DNA of 64,000 nucleotides from Pontederia crassipes (GCA_030549335.1 CM060186.1:20513189-20577188); one strand, 5' to 3'; positions 1 to 12,617 are shown, counted from the first letter of the stretch. A program made the numbers and translations. The notes: generated by a model from the letters alone, not told the origin.

Positions 1-2789
1 GAATTTTTTAATGATATATATGAAAATAATTATTTAGAATAAGTATTTTGAAGACTTGACTCTAAGTGGGGTATTTGAAAGTTTGATCCTCCTCCAAATG
101 ATTTAATTAGAATTTTAATTAAATTAGGAACCTCTCATCTAGTTAGGGTCTCTAGGTGCCTTTCGGTTAAATTTGAAAATCACGTGCTTGAGAAGTTATA
201 TATTCACATTATGCATTTCCTTTATTAAAAGCATAAGTGATATTTGGATTGTGAAATACAAGTACTCTTTGTCGAAAATCAGTCTGCCACCAATATTTTG
301 AAACAACAGTGGCTAAAATCATGACAATCTTGTAAGAAGATGATGTTGTTATTGTGAGTGAAACGTGTAAGAGAATGAAATGAGGTCATGCTCCGAATTC
401 AAGGCATAACACAGAGGAGGAAAAAACTTACGGAAGCAAGGCATTTAATTAATGACTACAAATCAAACAATCTTTCATAAACTTTTTCTTTTCTTTCTTT
501 TCGGTTGTCACGGAAGGGACGCCGATCATCCAATTCAACTGGCGCTAAAAATTATTTAAAATTTTGATCCACCGTCGAGTCTGATTTTTCTGATGTCATT
601 TCAGACAACATTGTCTAAGTAAGTGAAACTCTCAAGATTTTTTTTTTTACATCCACAAAAATTTAAACTTAAGATATTTACTTAAACGGTAAGAGATACT
701 ATCCACTCCACCCCAACTCCTAAAACTTTTTCTTTTTTTATGATAAAATAACAGAAAAAAACTGCAATAGCCCGACGTACGGATAGTACATAAGCTTAGG
801 TAATTATTACAAGCACTATCACATTCATTCTCATATATACACTAGCAATATTATTCACAAGGATATAGTCACATTCTTAACCTTTGCATTTTCTTATTTC
901 AACTTCAACACTACTTTCTTCATAGGTAATGGTGACTTCAAATATGATCCCGTCATATTTAGGAATAGCAATTTTGTTAGCTTAATCCTGCTCAAGAAAT
1001 CATTAATAAGATGTCAACATTTGAATCCAACCAAAGTATTGACAAACAAGAAGCAAAATATAAATGAAGTATAATTGGTCATAAAAATATAAAGCAATTA
1101 TATGCATATAGAAAGAAATGCTTACTTCATAATTTTGACAACCATGAGTCCTCCAATGGGAATTAGCTTTGGATTATTGCTTCTTTGACATGATAACAGA
1201 AATTGATGTAACAGTTTTTGGTAAGCAATAACTTCAGTTTTTTTTTAAAAAAAAATTATAGTTGTTATCATTATATTGGATCAAGAAACATAGTTGGTAG
1301 TTACTAAAAGTTGAAAAACCCTAAAGCAATATGTTATAAGCTTGCAAATTCTGAGCAAGGCAAAGCAAAAAAAAAAAAAAACAGCGTGTTAAGGAAATAA
1401 ACTATATAAAAAAGTATATTAAGTAGCATTTTAAGGAAAAACACTATATAAAAAATTATCAATTTGGAACATTATAGCACTTCTTAAACTTGTACATAAA
1501 GCCAAGTTTTAGAGCATCGACTTTCTACAATGCTCTATAGCATCAATATCTTATGTTTCAGAGGAGATCATGTGTTCAAATCTACTGAAGCGATGATTTC
1601 AGATTAATTATATTGCATTGCAATTTCTGATGCCAAACAAACTAATAGCATGGAAGCAATTTGCTTGCTAGAGTAAAAAAAAAAAGCATCAGATCTAGAA
1701 AAAAGATGTAGGACGATGAGATCTACACTGCCAATGCTCGATCATCGATTTGCAAGAGGTGTTGGGTGGCCCCATCCATGTGGGAACTTCATCTATGTAC
1801 ATTGAAGATTTTTAGTGTTATGTGAACTTGTGTCGCTGAACTCGTGAGAGACAAAAGGAGAAAGTGAAAAAGAAATGAATGATGCCATTTGTATGTGTTG
1901 TGCTGAGCTGAAGAGTGTTGTGCTCTTTGTTGTTGCCATCTTCTTTCTTATTTCCAAAAATATTAGGTTCGTTATCTTCTTAGAGTTGTTGCTACTAGTT
2001 GGAGCAAGAAGAGTTGTTGTTGTTGTCATTTGTTTATTCTTTATGAAGAAGAAGAAGAGAGAAGAAGTGAAAGCATTATAATTCTTCAAGTTCTCAAGTT
2101 TCAATCTTCAAAGACCTATTTTGGCACTTTATTAAGGTGATCATTTCTTCTGCATTTTCATCTTATTGTTTGATGTAAATGAAAAGTGTTTGTTATAAAG
2201 CTTGTTTGTAGAAAAACATTTATCATATAGTAAAAATTTTGAATTGATCTCAATCCCGTAATTTTTTACCCTTAATTTAAGTGGTTTTTCCATTATGGCA
2301 TAGTGTAATTCTAGATCTTGTTCAGTGTTCACATGTGCATAGTGTACACCTAGATTATATTCATTTTTGGATTGAAATCTACGTTTAGACTATAGTTGCA
2401 AAGTGTACGTCTAAATTATAATCATTTCTGAATTGTGCAAGGTGTATGTCTAGACTATAATCAATTTATATATGCCTAGATGTAAGTCTTCCGCACTTAT
2501 GCTTTGGATCCAACAAGAGGTTCGTGAGAGATGTGTGATTATAGAGGTTATCTGCATCATCCCATTTATTGGGGAGTCAGACGCTTAACCACGAAGACTT
2601 GTTTGCTACAAGCCGTGATCTTGGCCTTGTCCAACTGCACTTCTATTGCCAGCATTTTAATATGCTATACTCATGCTAATGATTCTACATTTCATATGCT
2701 ACTCATGCTAATGATGCCATGGCCACTACCATCTTGCCCGAGTCGTGAAAATATTATTAGTTGTTGATGTTTAATATATATATATATAT
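1..2789. other. AT-rich intergenic DNA, no gene recognised
   Basis: No conserved protein, RNA gene or transposon end could be recognised here. Short open frames near 1.8-2.3 kb and 2.5-2.77 kb are low in complexity or lack any family motif, and look like chance. A short TA run lies at about 2774-2790, directly before the MITE. Confidence 0.5.
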
Positions 2790-2797
2790 AGAAGAAT

Positions 2798-3178
2798 TAG
2801 AGGGGTTCAAAGGTCGAGTTAAATCTGATATGTGAATAAACCCGAATTTAGTTGGGTCGGGTCAAGCCCCTTTTGGGGTCAAATCTGACTCACCACCCAA
2901 TTTTATTTTTATATTTTTTTCTTACTATTTTATATTTATTTATATTATTTTAAAGCATAGATTATGTTTTCGAACTATCTAAATGTTATTTCTATACCTA
3001 AAATAATTTATTTTAATTTTTTTAAAAAATTAAATCAAATATAGACATAAGTTTAAATAAAAAAATTAGGTCATCGAGTTGAATTGAGTTGAAAAAATTT
3101 AACTTATACCCGACCCAATCCATGGTCAGTTCGGGTCATCAGATTCACCGAGTGGACTCGACTCGTTGAACATCCCTA
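2798..3178. mobile_element. hAT-type MITE (381 bp)
   Basis: The ends are imperfect inverted repeats. The left begins TAGAGGGGTTCAAAGGTCGA; the right, read on the other strand, begins TAGGGATGTTCAACGAGTCG. The 8 bases outside each end are AGAAGAAT (2790-2797) and ATAAGAAT (3179-3186), seven of eight matching, as for a hAT target duplication. The interior is AT-rich and non-coding, with GGGTCGGGT-like motifs near both ends. The TAGGG-GTTCA terminus is typical of plant non-autonomous hAT elements. Confidence 0.6.
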
Positions 3179-3186
3179 ATAAGAAT

Positions 3187-4677
3187 AGCATTTATGAATA
3201 AATATATTAGTTTAATTATTTAATATTAAAAATATTGTTTTATTTGTTGGGTCTTAGAATCCCTGATCCTAGAAAAGTTTGGTAGCGAGTTCATCTACAT
3301 ATTGCCGTTGATCTTACAGCTGAAAATGACAACCATGGTAGCTAGTTCATCCACATATTTATATTTATTTATATGAAAGAATAGCTGTTGAGAGCCGGTG
3401 GTCCAGATGGATTGGATTAAATCATGCTAACATATAACCTATTGGCCCCTATGGACTATGATTAATTTCAGTAATGATGAAAATTAACTTCACAACGACA
3501 ATGAGATTGCCAAGGACAGGTCCAAGGTTTTACCATTGTTAAAATGATCAAAGTGAGCATTTTTACATGATCTCGGCATCCGATTTAGATTATTTTTAGT
3601 CTGTGAGATCCACCTACTGAACCTCGGTATAAAAGTCACTCATCAATGGATGCGAAGTTATTTCATCTTTATGATTGTAATTTTTGAAAATGAACGGGTG
3701 AAGTTTGAAGCTGCTGTCGAAGTAAAAAAATTGTAATGTTATGAAAGCATAGATGTTCATCACAATATTGTATCTTTTCAAATAACTTTATGCACTAGTA
3801 GAAAACCTCGGGCAACAATTTATGTCTCCTCATGAATGTTCACTTTTTCAATTGTGACATACAAATATATTGCATTGGTTGGATTTTTTTATGATATTTC
3901 AGTTTCAATATCTGGGTGAAGGTTTCGGTACGTCAGGTTCAAGACAAATGAGAAAAAAAAACAATTTGGCTGGAATACTTGTAAACAAAAGGTCAAGATG
4001 CATGCTAGAAGATATAAATGGTTCTGTTCATCCAAGTTTGCATAGGCCTACCATGCATGCTAGAAGACATGGATGAAACGACACACTTAATCAAAACATG
4101 CACATAAGGGTTTATAAATTAAAAAAAAAAACAACAACTAACTGCAACCGTATTGCTACATGTCAATCGCAAGTGCGACTTTCAATGCACCTGGTAACAT
4201 ATATTATAATAGCAACCAATCAACTTTGGTGTGAATCAACAAAGGCCCACGACAAACGGTTAGTGTAAGATAGTCTGAACATGTTGCTATTCTGATATCA
4301 CAGCCACCAAGGATAACATGTTGCTATTCTGATTAAGCATTAGACAGACAAGAAAGTATAAGTTGAGGTGAGTTTGAAGCTTTCATTAAACACATAACAC
4401 CATGCCTTGAGAAAGCCTACATAACACACAAAAAATGAGGTGAGTTCCTAACTTGAATGATAGAAAACAAAAATATAGAAGGCAAATGAAAAGGAAGGCA
4501 GTGGATGACAGTATAAGTTACATTAAATCTAGAAAGATCTGTCATAAAAAATGATTTTTTAATTTTATTTAGTGCATTGAACACTGTTAAACAGAGAAAC
4601 CAAAATAACACAGGTTAAATCTGACATTTTGCGTATTTAATTCTACAGGGTGAAGGAAATCATTGTTTTTTGTTCAA
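3187..4677. other. Intergenic DNA
   Basis: No coding gene is recognised. At 3792 the sequence CACTAGTAGAAAACCTCGGG looks like a CACTA transposon terminus, but no matching TAGTG end with equal flanking triplets was found downstream. Confidence 0.4.
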
Positions 4678-4696
4678 TGGAGAAGAAACATGAATG

Positions 4697-4907
4697 AACT
4701 CCGCCTATGTTTTATAGCCGGTCCCAAGCCCGGATAAAGGAGGAGGGTTGTGTTAGGCCCCGACAGCCAGCGTAAAATCCTGTCGAATCTTATGAACATG
4801 GATCAACGAATATAAGATTTGGTTACTAATAGAGCGGAATGGCGTCGTATGATTCATGTAGCCGACCCCACCTAGTGGGATAGGACTTTGTTGTTGTTGT
4901 TGTTGTT
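4697..4907 (+). mobile_element. Short non-LTR retrotransposed insert (RTE-like 3' end or SINE) with 19-bp target duplication
   Basis: A 211-bp segment is flanked by a perfect 19-bp direct repeat, TGGAGAAGAAACATGAATG, at 4678-4696 and 4908-4926. It ends in a (GTT)n tail at about 4888-4907. A perfect long duplication plus a simple 3' tail is the mark of target-primed reverse transcription. The body contains GCCGGTCCCAAGCCCGGAT and CCGACCCCACCTAGTGGGAT, which I recall as characteristic of the 3' end of plant RTE-type LINEs. A SINE using that tail is the alternative. Confidence 0.7.
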
Positions 4908-4926
4908 TGGAGAAGAAACATGAATG

Positions 4927-5851
4927 GCATCATGCTTGCAGAAAAAGAATATAACCTCTGCTTGAGCATCCATCCTGGCAAGGGTCCAATGTGTTTGGTT
5001 TTGGTTGATAAAACAGCAAATCTCGTCCTCTATACAATAAATCCCTCTCTTCCCATCCCCACTCTTCCTCTCTTCTCTCACCCTCACCAGTGAGAGAGCC
5101 AACAATTATATTGACTCCTCCAAATCCAATGACCCCAAAGCAAACCCCACCTGACATGCTCTCTCTCTCTTTCTCTCTCTCTCATTTTAACGGCAAGTTA
5201 TAATCCCTGGAGTTAGGACAGTAATAATAACGTAGACAAGAACTGAACCTGAGTACTAACAGTGGATCAGGGGCTCTATGTTTTGACTTGTACAATTCAC
5301 TATTTTTTTGAGAGCTTATACAATTCACTATTTGGTTAATGTTATGCAAGTTAAAATCATGCGCAGAAGGCTTGTTAGTAAAACATTGCAAATTATTATC
5401 TAAAAGTTAGGATGAAGAGATATTAAATGTCGCTCATTATCATCTTTTCAGCTAACATCTTAGTTTCACGAATTGTATGAACTTGATACAGGACTACAAC
5501 TGATATGCCCAGTACTCTGCAGAACAAAAACTTATTGCTGAAATAATCCCTCAAGACAATCACCAGGGTCTCTTAGGAATTGATTGCTGCAAAAGAAGAA
5601 GGTGCAGAACCTTCTCATGGATCTCATTTATGAAAACAATTAAATCCAAGGCGTTCAGGAGTCAATTGCAGAAAAACATTATTCTTTGAAACAAAATACA
5701 GAACTAACCAGAAGTTTGTCTTCCTTTTTTTCTCCAGAGTACAAATTTCATATATAATATTATTCCAGCCCAGCAACTAAAACCTAACCAACAACAGCTA
5801 AAATAGTCCTTCCGCAAATAATAATAAAATATAAAAAACAAAACATTAAAA
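4927..5851. other. Intergenic DNA
   Basis: A pyrimidine-rich CT stretch lies at about 5158-5184. No gene or mobile element was recognised; short open frames on the minus strand lack family motifs. Confidence 0.4.
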
Positions 5852-6450
5852 CTTCTGAAATACGTAATTAGAGGTCATCATATGGAAACTCTAACTCTTG
5901 GTGCACCCCAAACTAACAACATAGTCAAACATGAAAAACAAAAAAAACCTTCCTGGTATTTCTAATTTCTTGCTGCCATTGCTCTGTTCTTTGGTCCTCA
6001 TAATATTTGCTATTAACTTTCTCCACAATATCGAATGATCAGGCCTGTGATCTTGTCGACAACCTCAACAAATTTAACCAATTACTATCAACCATTGAAA
6101 ATATGGCCTAGAACCAGATGGCTATTGACTACTTAGCAACAGCCTTCTGAGATATGTAATTAGAGGCCATTATGAGCGAACTCTTAACTCTTGTTGCACT
6201 CCTGATGCTCCTATTCATCCATCAATTTAGACAAAGACGAGCCATCTTTCCAAACTAACAGAGTCAAACATGAAACACCAAAAACACTTCTCTGATCTTT
6301 AATTTCTTGTTGTCGTTACTCTGTTCTTCAGTCCTAATAATATCTGCATATAAGACAACTCACAACCTTAACCAATTTCACCAATTATTATCAACTCTCG
6401 ACTGTTGAAAATATGGCCTAGCACCAAAAGGCTATTGACTACTTAGCAAC
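5852..6450. repeat. Tandem duplication of a ~300-bp unit
   Basis: Two diverged copies lie head to tail. Copy 1 (about 5852-6140) starts CTTCTGAAATACGTAATTAG and copy 2 (about 6144-6450) starts CTTCTGAGATATGTAATTAG. Both end in GGCTATTGACTACTTAGCAA. Copy 2 carries about 18 extra bases near CTCCTGATGCTCCTATTC. No conserved reading frame was seen in either copy. Confidence 0.75.
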
Positions 6451-7786
6451 TGACAAGAAAATTTGGAACTTGAGGATATTAACCAAAATCTTTCAAGGAT
6501 GGACGAAACCAAAATCAGAATCAGAATAAGGAATTATTCTACTCGAAAATAGGGGAGAAGGAGAAAGGTTGGGGAGACTGGAGAAACTCGCTATGTTTGC
6601 TAGAATCTGCTTCGAAGGCGAAGTCGATGAAGCGGTGAGGCATGAAGTTGTCTGGGCGAAGACGGACAAAGCAGTGAGGCTCGAGAAGGGTGCTATACAT
6701 CAGGCTCAGGTTGGCCCTCATACAAGGGCGAGGAGCCGGGCACAAGCAAGGGCGAAGCAATGAGACTGGAGAAGAAGGGTGCTCCATTGGGCTTCGGTTT
6801 GCCTTCATGGTGAGCAGGGAGGAGAGGAATCGACAAAGGGATTCGGGGAGAGAAAGAGTTTTAGATAGCTTTTTTGTTGCTGGGTTGAATTGGGTCACAC
6901 GTTGGTTGGTTGGTTCAGACAGATAATAAAATCACAGACACATAAGGAGCTTTAATTGCATCCGATGGGTCAGGTTGATCCGTTGCATATTGGTCGCGTC
7001 AAAGTTGGTTGCATAGTACTTTTTGAAATGATGGTTGCATTAATCCCCCACCCAACCCCCACAACAACCCCACCCACACAATATATATCTATGATATAAT
7101 ATGATGGCATCCAAGAGGAGTCTCAAGAGACAAGGTATCCAAGAGTTGACAGGGTGCTATAGGTTGTTGTGTTCATACCACAGGATTCTTTTTCCATCCA
7201 AGATGACGAACAATTTCTTCTAAGTCTCCAAACTTATCTTCTCAAAAAAAAAAAAGTCCAAACTTATGCAAAGCAATTTGTTTTGTTATAATGGTCATTA
7301 TTATCGTTCCTGACCACTGGTCCAATTGGCATATTTTTTAATTGAACCCTTTGTTAGTCTCAATCAGCCATTACAAGTAACTACTTGGGTTCTGTATCGT
7401 TAAAAAAACATGATTATTCAGAAACATTCCTAACATAAGAAATTATATCCATAAAAGCAATGTAATCCTAATCCCCAAGTCCGGGAGGATAGGTGTCAAG
7501 TTTCTCGCATTTTGCAACCTAAAAATGAAATGGAATTTCAAGTTCCATTAATGAAATATCTATGATATCTTAAAGTTTGCATAGGTTTCAAAGGACATTG
7601 CAAAATAGTAGCATCAAGAACCGAAAAGATTATTTTTTGAGGAGAGAACCGAAAAGATTATGAAGTTGCAAGACAAACAAAACTAGTGATATCTTATGTT
7701 AAGAAAATTGAATGAAATTTGAAATTCACACTATACAAGTGTCATCAAGAGAAAGCTGAGATATAGATGACTCAAGCTCACCCATG
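6451..7786. other. Intergenic DNA with a GC-richer 0.4-kb island
   Basis: At 6539-6898 the minus strand has an open frame of 119 codons in a GC-richer patch, preceded on that strand by pyrimidine-rich leader-like sequence. The product is proline- and cysteine-rich with no family I recognise. It may be a non-coding first exon or chance. The remainder to 7786 is AT-rich and probably holds the 3' untranslated region of the gene that follows on the minus strand. Confidence 0.3.
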
Positions 7787-9622
7787 TCAATTTGCAAAGG
7801 ATGCAGCTTCTTTAAGATGTGCTCTCATTATTTCTGCAAGATTTGAAGTGGCGTCAAGGCAGAGTTCCATAGCCTGTTCATTAATGCAGAACAATATATT
7901 ACCTTTTTACTTGAATGCCCTGAATGATGGAAAGATCAGGAACTATTCTCTAGTGTAATCTTTAAGTTCAATTGGTTACCCTTGTAATCTTTGGAGTTGT
8001 CCATTCACCCGTCATTGTGAGTTGTGTGATCTCGTTACGAGCTGGCATGCATGCAATCATCAGGCTCCCATCTTGGCAGGCCTCCTCTTCAGCCATGGGG
8101 TCAATAACAAAATCACTCCCAAAACAAGACTACAATGAAGACAAATCAAAGGATAAGTTGAGATAGGCTCTCCTCAAAAAAAAAAAAAAAAAGGTTGAGA
8201 TAGGCATTTTAAAATACACTAAACATCCTACATGTTGATTGAAAAGTCAGATGTGGGATACTTCCAAAGTCCTACCATTATACTATCATATTTGATGTGC
8301 TATTTGTAATTCCTTAACAAAGAATTTCATTCATATAGCCCAATGCAAGTTAATGATGGCTCAAATTTCTCTGCCATAGTATATTCATGAGAAGGTTCAA
8401 AATCTAGCTTCTTACATAAATGAAAATTAATGATGTGTTAACAGTCAGCTACTTTATAACAAAGCCCACACTGACAATTAATCAAAAGTAATAAACATAT
8501 GACCATTGGGAGAGGACACTGCGTTGAATAAAACTCTGATCAATTTGATAATTCTTTTTTAATAAGGTATTGCATTAAGAACATGAAGAAGTAGGCATGT
8601 GGTGACAACATTGAACAACTAAACAGAAATAGCTACACAGTTGATGTAATCTAACTAAGATGCTGCAAGTGAGAGTGGTATGTTAACATACCACTGATAC
8701 AGATGAAACAAGGTCATGCATCATAATGCCAGCATCTGCTAGGGCAAGACTTGCACAAGATATGATAACCGGAAGGTCACCTAGAAATATGAGGCACCCC
8801 TCTTGTTAATATTAAAGAAAATTCATAAACAAGGATGAATAGTCAACACCTATAATAGAATGATTGAAGTGAGAATTCTATTAAATAATGAACGAGTTTC
8901 CCAAGCTGATGGCTCGTAAAGTACCAACTTAAAGAAGAATATTCTAAATTGTGCTCGAGAAAAAAGAAAAATATTCTGAATGGATAATGATGTAGCATTC
9001 TATTACTCAAAATCACATAAAGAGCTAGTTGATCGCAAGAGTGCAAGATAATATACAAGGGCTAAGTAATTGTGTGAAGAAAAGAAAATACATAAAACTT
9101 GAAAACTGTGGAAATATCAAGATGATTTTCATTGTGGAAACATTAGTCGAATGAGAAAACATAAAACCTGAGAAATTGAGGCAACAATGATTTACATTTA
9201 TCGCAGCATTGGTGAAATCAAACTGAAACACACATGAAAATATGCAATCTAAGTTTGAAATAGATCAAACAAACAAGCAATTCTTCCATATAATATCTTT
9301 TTTACCATAAGGATGAGTCACCCAACGATTCATATAATCCTGAAAGAGCAATACTTTCGTGATTCAAAATATGCAATGAAGATTAGAAACAGAATTGCCA
9401 CATAAATCACACTGCACGTTCTCCATATTCAGTCTAACCTAACCAATGAATAAGGAACAAATTGAACTTTAAGGATGGAAGATTATATCGATCTTACTTT
9501 TGTGGTTAAATTAAAACAAGTTTTTGATTCTTACTATATCTATGTTTTTGAAAGAGACTCTCCTTCAAACAATATAAGCCCTAAACAGGTCAAACAATAT
9601 AAGCCCTAAACTTCTCCTCCAA

Positions 9623-9680
<58 letters not shown>

Positions 9681-10728
9681 CCCTAAACAGGAGAGATATG
9701 TCCTATCACTACCTAGCTAAGATTTCACATAAGAATGCAGATTATACAACAATCATGCAAAAGAAGAACTTACTGCCTCCAGATTCCAGCACCAAAGCAA
9801 AAATATCAACTGTAGTCTTTGGGAATGTTTCTAGCATTATAGCTCCCTCCAAGGCTTTATGAAGCATTGATGAGTATTCTTTGTGGTCTGGTCCCTAAGA
9901 ATCGATTTTGTACAATAATATAATCAATGCCAAAAAAACATATATGAGCAAACTACTTCACTTTGAACTATACAAACTTGTCAAGTGATGAGTAAAAAAA
10001 AAACATACTTGCCCACGAGTTGGGGTTGAGAAATTTGTGTAGGTAACATTGCAGCTCAATCTACCAGTATTGCTGTACATCATAGCTTTCTTACTTTCCC
10101 TTGGACCAAAACTGTAGAAGACAAAAAAACAAAAACACTACCTATTTATTTATTTGGATTATATCCAGTTAATCAAGTTATGAATAAATCATAAATGGAA
10201 ATATTCACATCCATCAGAAGTTTTACTCACACAGATACGATAACCTTAGTTGCACCAAATTCTGCATATGCAGATCCCGATGCGGTATTTACTGCACCTG
10301 TTCGAAGAACTGGAAATAACAAGCATAAGCTAAATCTGAAACATTTAAAATATTTGCTAGCATCTACTAATTTGGCAACTAGAGTATCAAGCGTAGAAAC
10401 TGTTCAAAAGAACAGAAGAGCGAGAGAAAGCATTAAAAGACGTGTAGCATGTTATCTTTAATCTGTTTAAGTAGAAAATAATGGTTTGAAAAAGAAAAGA
10501 AAATCGAAGATCACACACGCACAGGCATAACAACAAACACCTTACGGACCATCTCAGTCGCAAATACATAATAAAACCGGATTAAAGGAGTGGAGGGCAC
10601 GAACATGCGGGTCTGCACTGGTGGAAGCTTCGGTTGTCAGAACGAGTCCCCTCCCCTTGTTGGAAGAGCTTCCTCGTCTGCTTCTGCTGCCTCCTCTCCG
10701 CGTTCTGCGACGGGGAGTATGTCGCCAT
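7787..10728 (-). CDS. RRP41L: Exosome complex component RRP41-like (MTR3-type RNase PH subunit), 7 exons
   Basis: This encodes an RNase PH-fold subunit of the RNA exosome ring, which supports 3'-to-5' RNA decay and processing in nucleus and cytoplasm. Coding exons on the minus strand are 10605-10728, 10231-10309, 10009-10111, 9774-9894, 8692-8780, 7980-8129 and 7787-7873. All introns are GT-AG and phases close, giving 250 residues, close to the ~256 residues I recall for Arabidopsis RRP41L. Visible conserved blocks are LRTGAVNTASGSAYAEFGAT (exons 1-2), VFGPRESKKAMMYS, NVTYTNFSTPTRGQ, HKALEGAIMLETFPKTTVD, CASLALADAGIMMHDL and DPMAEEEACQDGSLMIACMP. The start ATG at 10728 begins MATYSPSQNAE, like the plant N-terminus. 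Plant ring subunits of this type are generally thought to lack their own catalysis. No frameshift or stop was seen. Confidence 0.9.
9626..9678. repeat. (TA)n microsatellite in an intron of RRP41L
   Basis: An uninterrupted run of about 26 TA units lies in the intron between exons 9774-9894 and 8692-8780. Both flanks carry the octamer CCCTAAAC, and a third copy lies at about 9578. Confidence 0.95.
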
Positions 10729-12020
10729 TGCCCGCTCTCCCTCCTTCCGCTGGATTCCTTCGCGAGGGATCCTGACTTTGCGCCTCGACCTACCTCCTCG
10801 TCGCCGTTCGAGGCCGTCGCCGGTTTTTGTTCGTCCGGAGAGAAAAATATTCCGAAGACGAAAAGAGGCGCGCGACCGTGGAGAAAGTCGGGGCTTTTAT
10901 AGTTTTATTTTATCCAAATTTTTAGATCCAGGGTGAGTTTTGAGTTTAAACTGGACGGTAGAGATTAAGCCTGCCTCACTCTTGATTGACCATCGGACGG
11001 TCGTAATCAACATAATTTCCTTTTTTCTCTTCTTCGGATTTCAACCGGGGGATCGCCTCCAAAACCTAAGTACTCTAATTTATACTATGAAATTTCAAAT
11101 TTGAGAAGATAATATATTTATTTAGAAAGGATATTATTGATATTTAAGAACACCAAAAGTTTATTTTCCACCATATTCTATTTTTTTCGTATTAATATTT
11201 TATTCTATATGTATACTTGTTATTTGACAAAAAAATAGTTTATGTTTTATTGAGATAGATAAATATATGACGAGCACCTTTATTACTAGTGCCCAGACTC
11301 GTGATATAAACGACTAATTCAAAAAAAATATTGTATAATGTGACATTAATTTCAGACTAATCAAGAATATTTTGTTAACGATTGATAATAGGTCTATATA
11401 GTTTTTAAAAGGATATCGATAAAAAAAACATAAATATTGATACAAAAATGATTAAATATATTATTATTAAATATACAACTTTGTAATTTAAATTTGTACT
11501 AGTTTTACAATATCAAATTTTAACTAGCTTATGAATATTTATAATTCGACTTTAATTAATCATTATAAATTGCTTTTAAATTTGACATTTCAATTTCTAG
11601 GAAATTGAAACAAATAGAATATATAATTCTGAATTTAATTATAAATTTAACATTTCATGGTTCACACGTCTTTTGCTCAACACCGTCTGAAGCGCGACTC
11701 GAACAATCCAAAAGAGATCGGCTCAAAAGAAGGCATGTGTGGGTGCCGTCAAGATGTGATCCCATGACTGGGCATACATCTCATGAGAAGACGACATGGG
11801 AAGAGAGAGATGAGGACCGCTAAGAAGATGACATCCGTTTCGATGGCTAGCGTACCTTGTGCCGATGGAAGTTTCGCTTCTCCGACGACAACGCATACGA
11901 CGAGGACTCCTTCGATAGCTCAAGTGGTCAGTATTCCACAAGCTGCGACTAGGCGCATGGCCCCGAGTGGGAGGGGGGCGCTGGCTCATCGCTTATATCC
12001 TGATCCGCAACAGCTCCTCT
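10729..12020. other. RRP41L upstream region and AT-rich intergenic DNA
   Basis: The first ~200 bp (to about 10930) are GC-rich and presumably hold the 5' leader and promoter of the minus-strand gene. From about 11080 to 11650 the sequence is AT-rich with no recognised feature. From about 11690 it becomes GC-richer and resembles retrotransposon-internal sequence, with frames broken by stops and no motif I can assign. Confidence 0.4.
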
Positions 12021-12058
12021 GCTGCCTCAAGGACGTTGCTGACTTGAGTGGGGGAGAA
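12021..12058 (+). other. Extra polypurine-tract region outside the 5' LTR
   Basis: Directly before the 5' LTR the sequence reads GCTGACTTGAGTGGGGGAGA (one mismatch in about 30 bp: GACGTTGCTG for GACGTCGCTG). The same string precedes the 3' LTR at 17252-17281. A polypurine tract belongs only at the inner edge of a 3' LTR. Its presence here indicates that the left LTR was once the 3' LTR of another copy, or arose by recombination between copies. Confidence 0.7.
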
Positions 12059-12602
12059 TGTCCCGGGAGCTTCTTCCCGGGGCACGTCGAGTTATCTTAC
12101 CATGTATTTTCCTTTTTCAACCCACTTTTGTACTTAGTTTATTTTCTAAGTGTGGTGATGACAGTTTTATAATTTGCACTCTAAAAAAGTGCACCCCCGG
12201 AGATGGTCCTCCACACCACACATCACAATTCTACCACCCGAAACGATGGTATAGTAGGGGAGACCCGCTAGTGCTCCCCCGAAGCGTTGTAATCATTCCT
12301 ATTTACTCAACAAAGATTTCAAGCTTCCCTAAACCTAGCATTGTGCCTCATGCGTGGGGTGGCAACTCACAAAAAGCGTCACAAAGCGTCCCAAGCGATC
12401 GAGCGTTACGTCGAAGTATCCATTTGTTCATAAACGCCTCAACCGAAGAAGCGTCCGCCCGGGACCGTGCGTCCCAAAAGTTGTGGCATACAAAAAGTGT
12501 CATAAGCAAGCTTCCGCAAAGCGCTCAAAAGAGCTTGCCTAGACGTTGGGCACGTCTAGGCGCCGCACGGGTCGGTCGAGCGAAAAAAATGACCCCGTGA
12601 CA
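12059..12602 (+). repeat. 5' LTR of the Ty3/Gypsy element
   Basis: It starts TGTCCCGGGAGCTTC and ends AATGACCCCGTGACA. It is 544 bp, the same length as the 3' LTR, with scattered substitutions between them. An open frame across most of it is incidental. Confidence 0.9.
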
Positions 12603-12605
12603 AGT

Positions 12606-12617
12606 TGGTATCAGAGC
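12606..12617 (+). other. Primer-binding site for initiator tRNA-Met
   Basis: TGGTATCAGAGC lies three bases inside the 5' LTR. It is complementary to the 3' end of plant initiator tRNA-Met, the usual primer of these elements. Confidence 0.9.

Noticed and set aside
1793-2332. Overlapping open frames on both strands near 1.8-2.3 kb
   Set aside because: Low-complexity products (poly-T, poly-K, poly-V) in AT-rich DNA without splice-consistent neighbours.
3792-4265. A CACTA...TAGTG pair that might delimit a small CACTA element
   Set aside because: Only the five terminal bases agree, the inner bases do not match and flanking triplets (ATG and TAA) differ.
6539-6926. Protein-coding first exon on the minus strand or a gene on the plus strand
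   Set aside because: Both strands are open over the same GC-richer patch, no family is recognised and no following exon could be joined.
9578-9690. CCCTAAA telomere-like units beside the (TA)n run
   Set aside because: They are single, separated units, not an array; they look like duplication of a short flank around the microsatellite.
12058-12600. A 180-codon open frame at the 5' LTR, with a similar one at 17271-17771
   Set aside because: Both lie within the LTRs and are equivalent positions of the same repeat. The product has no motif; it is an incidental frame.
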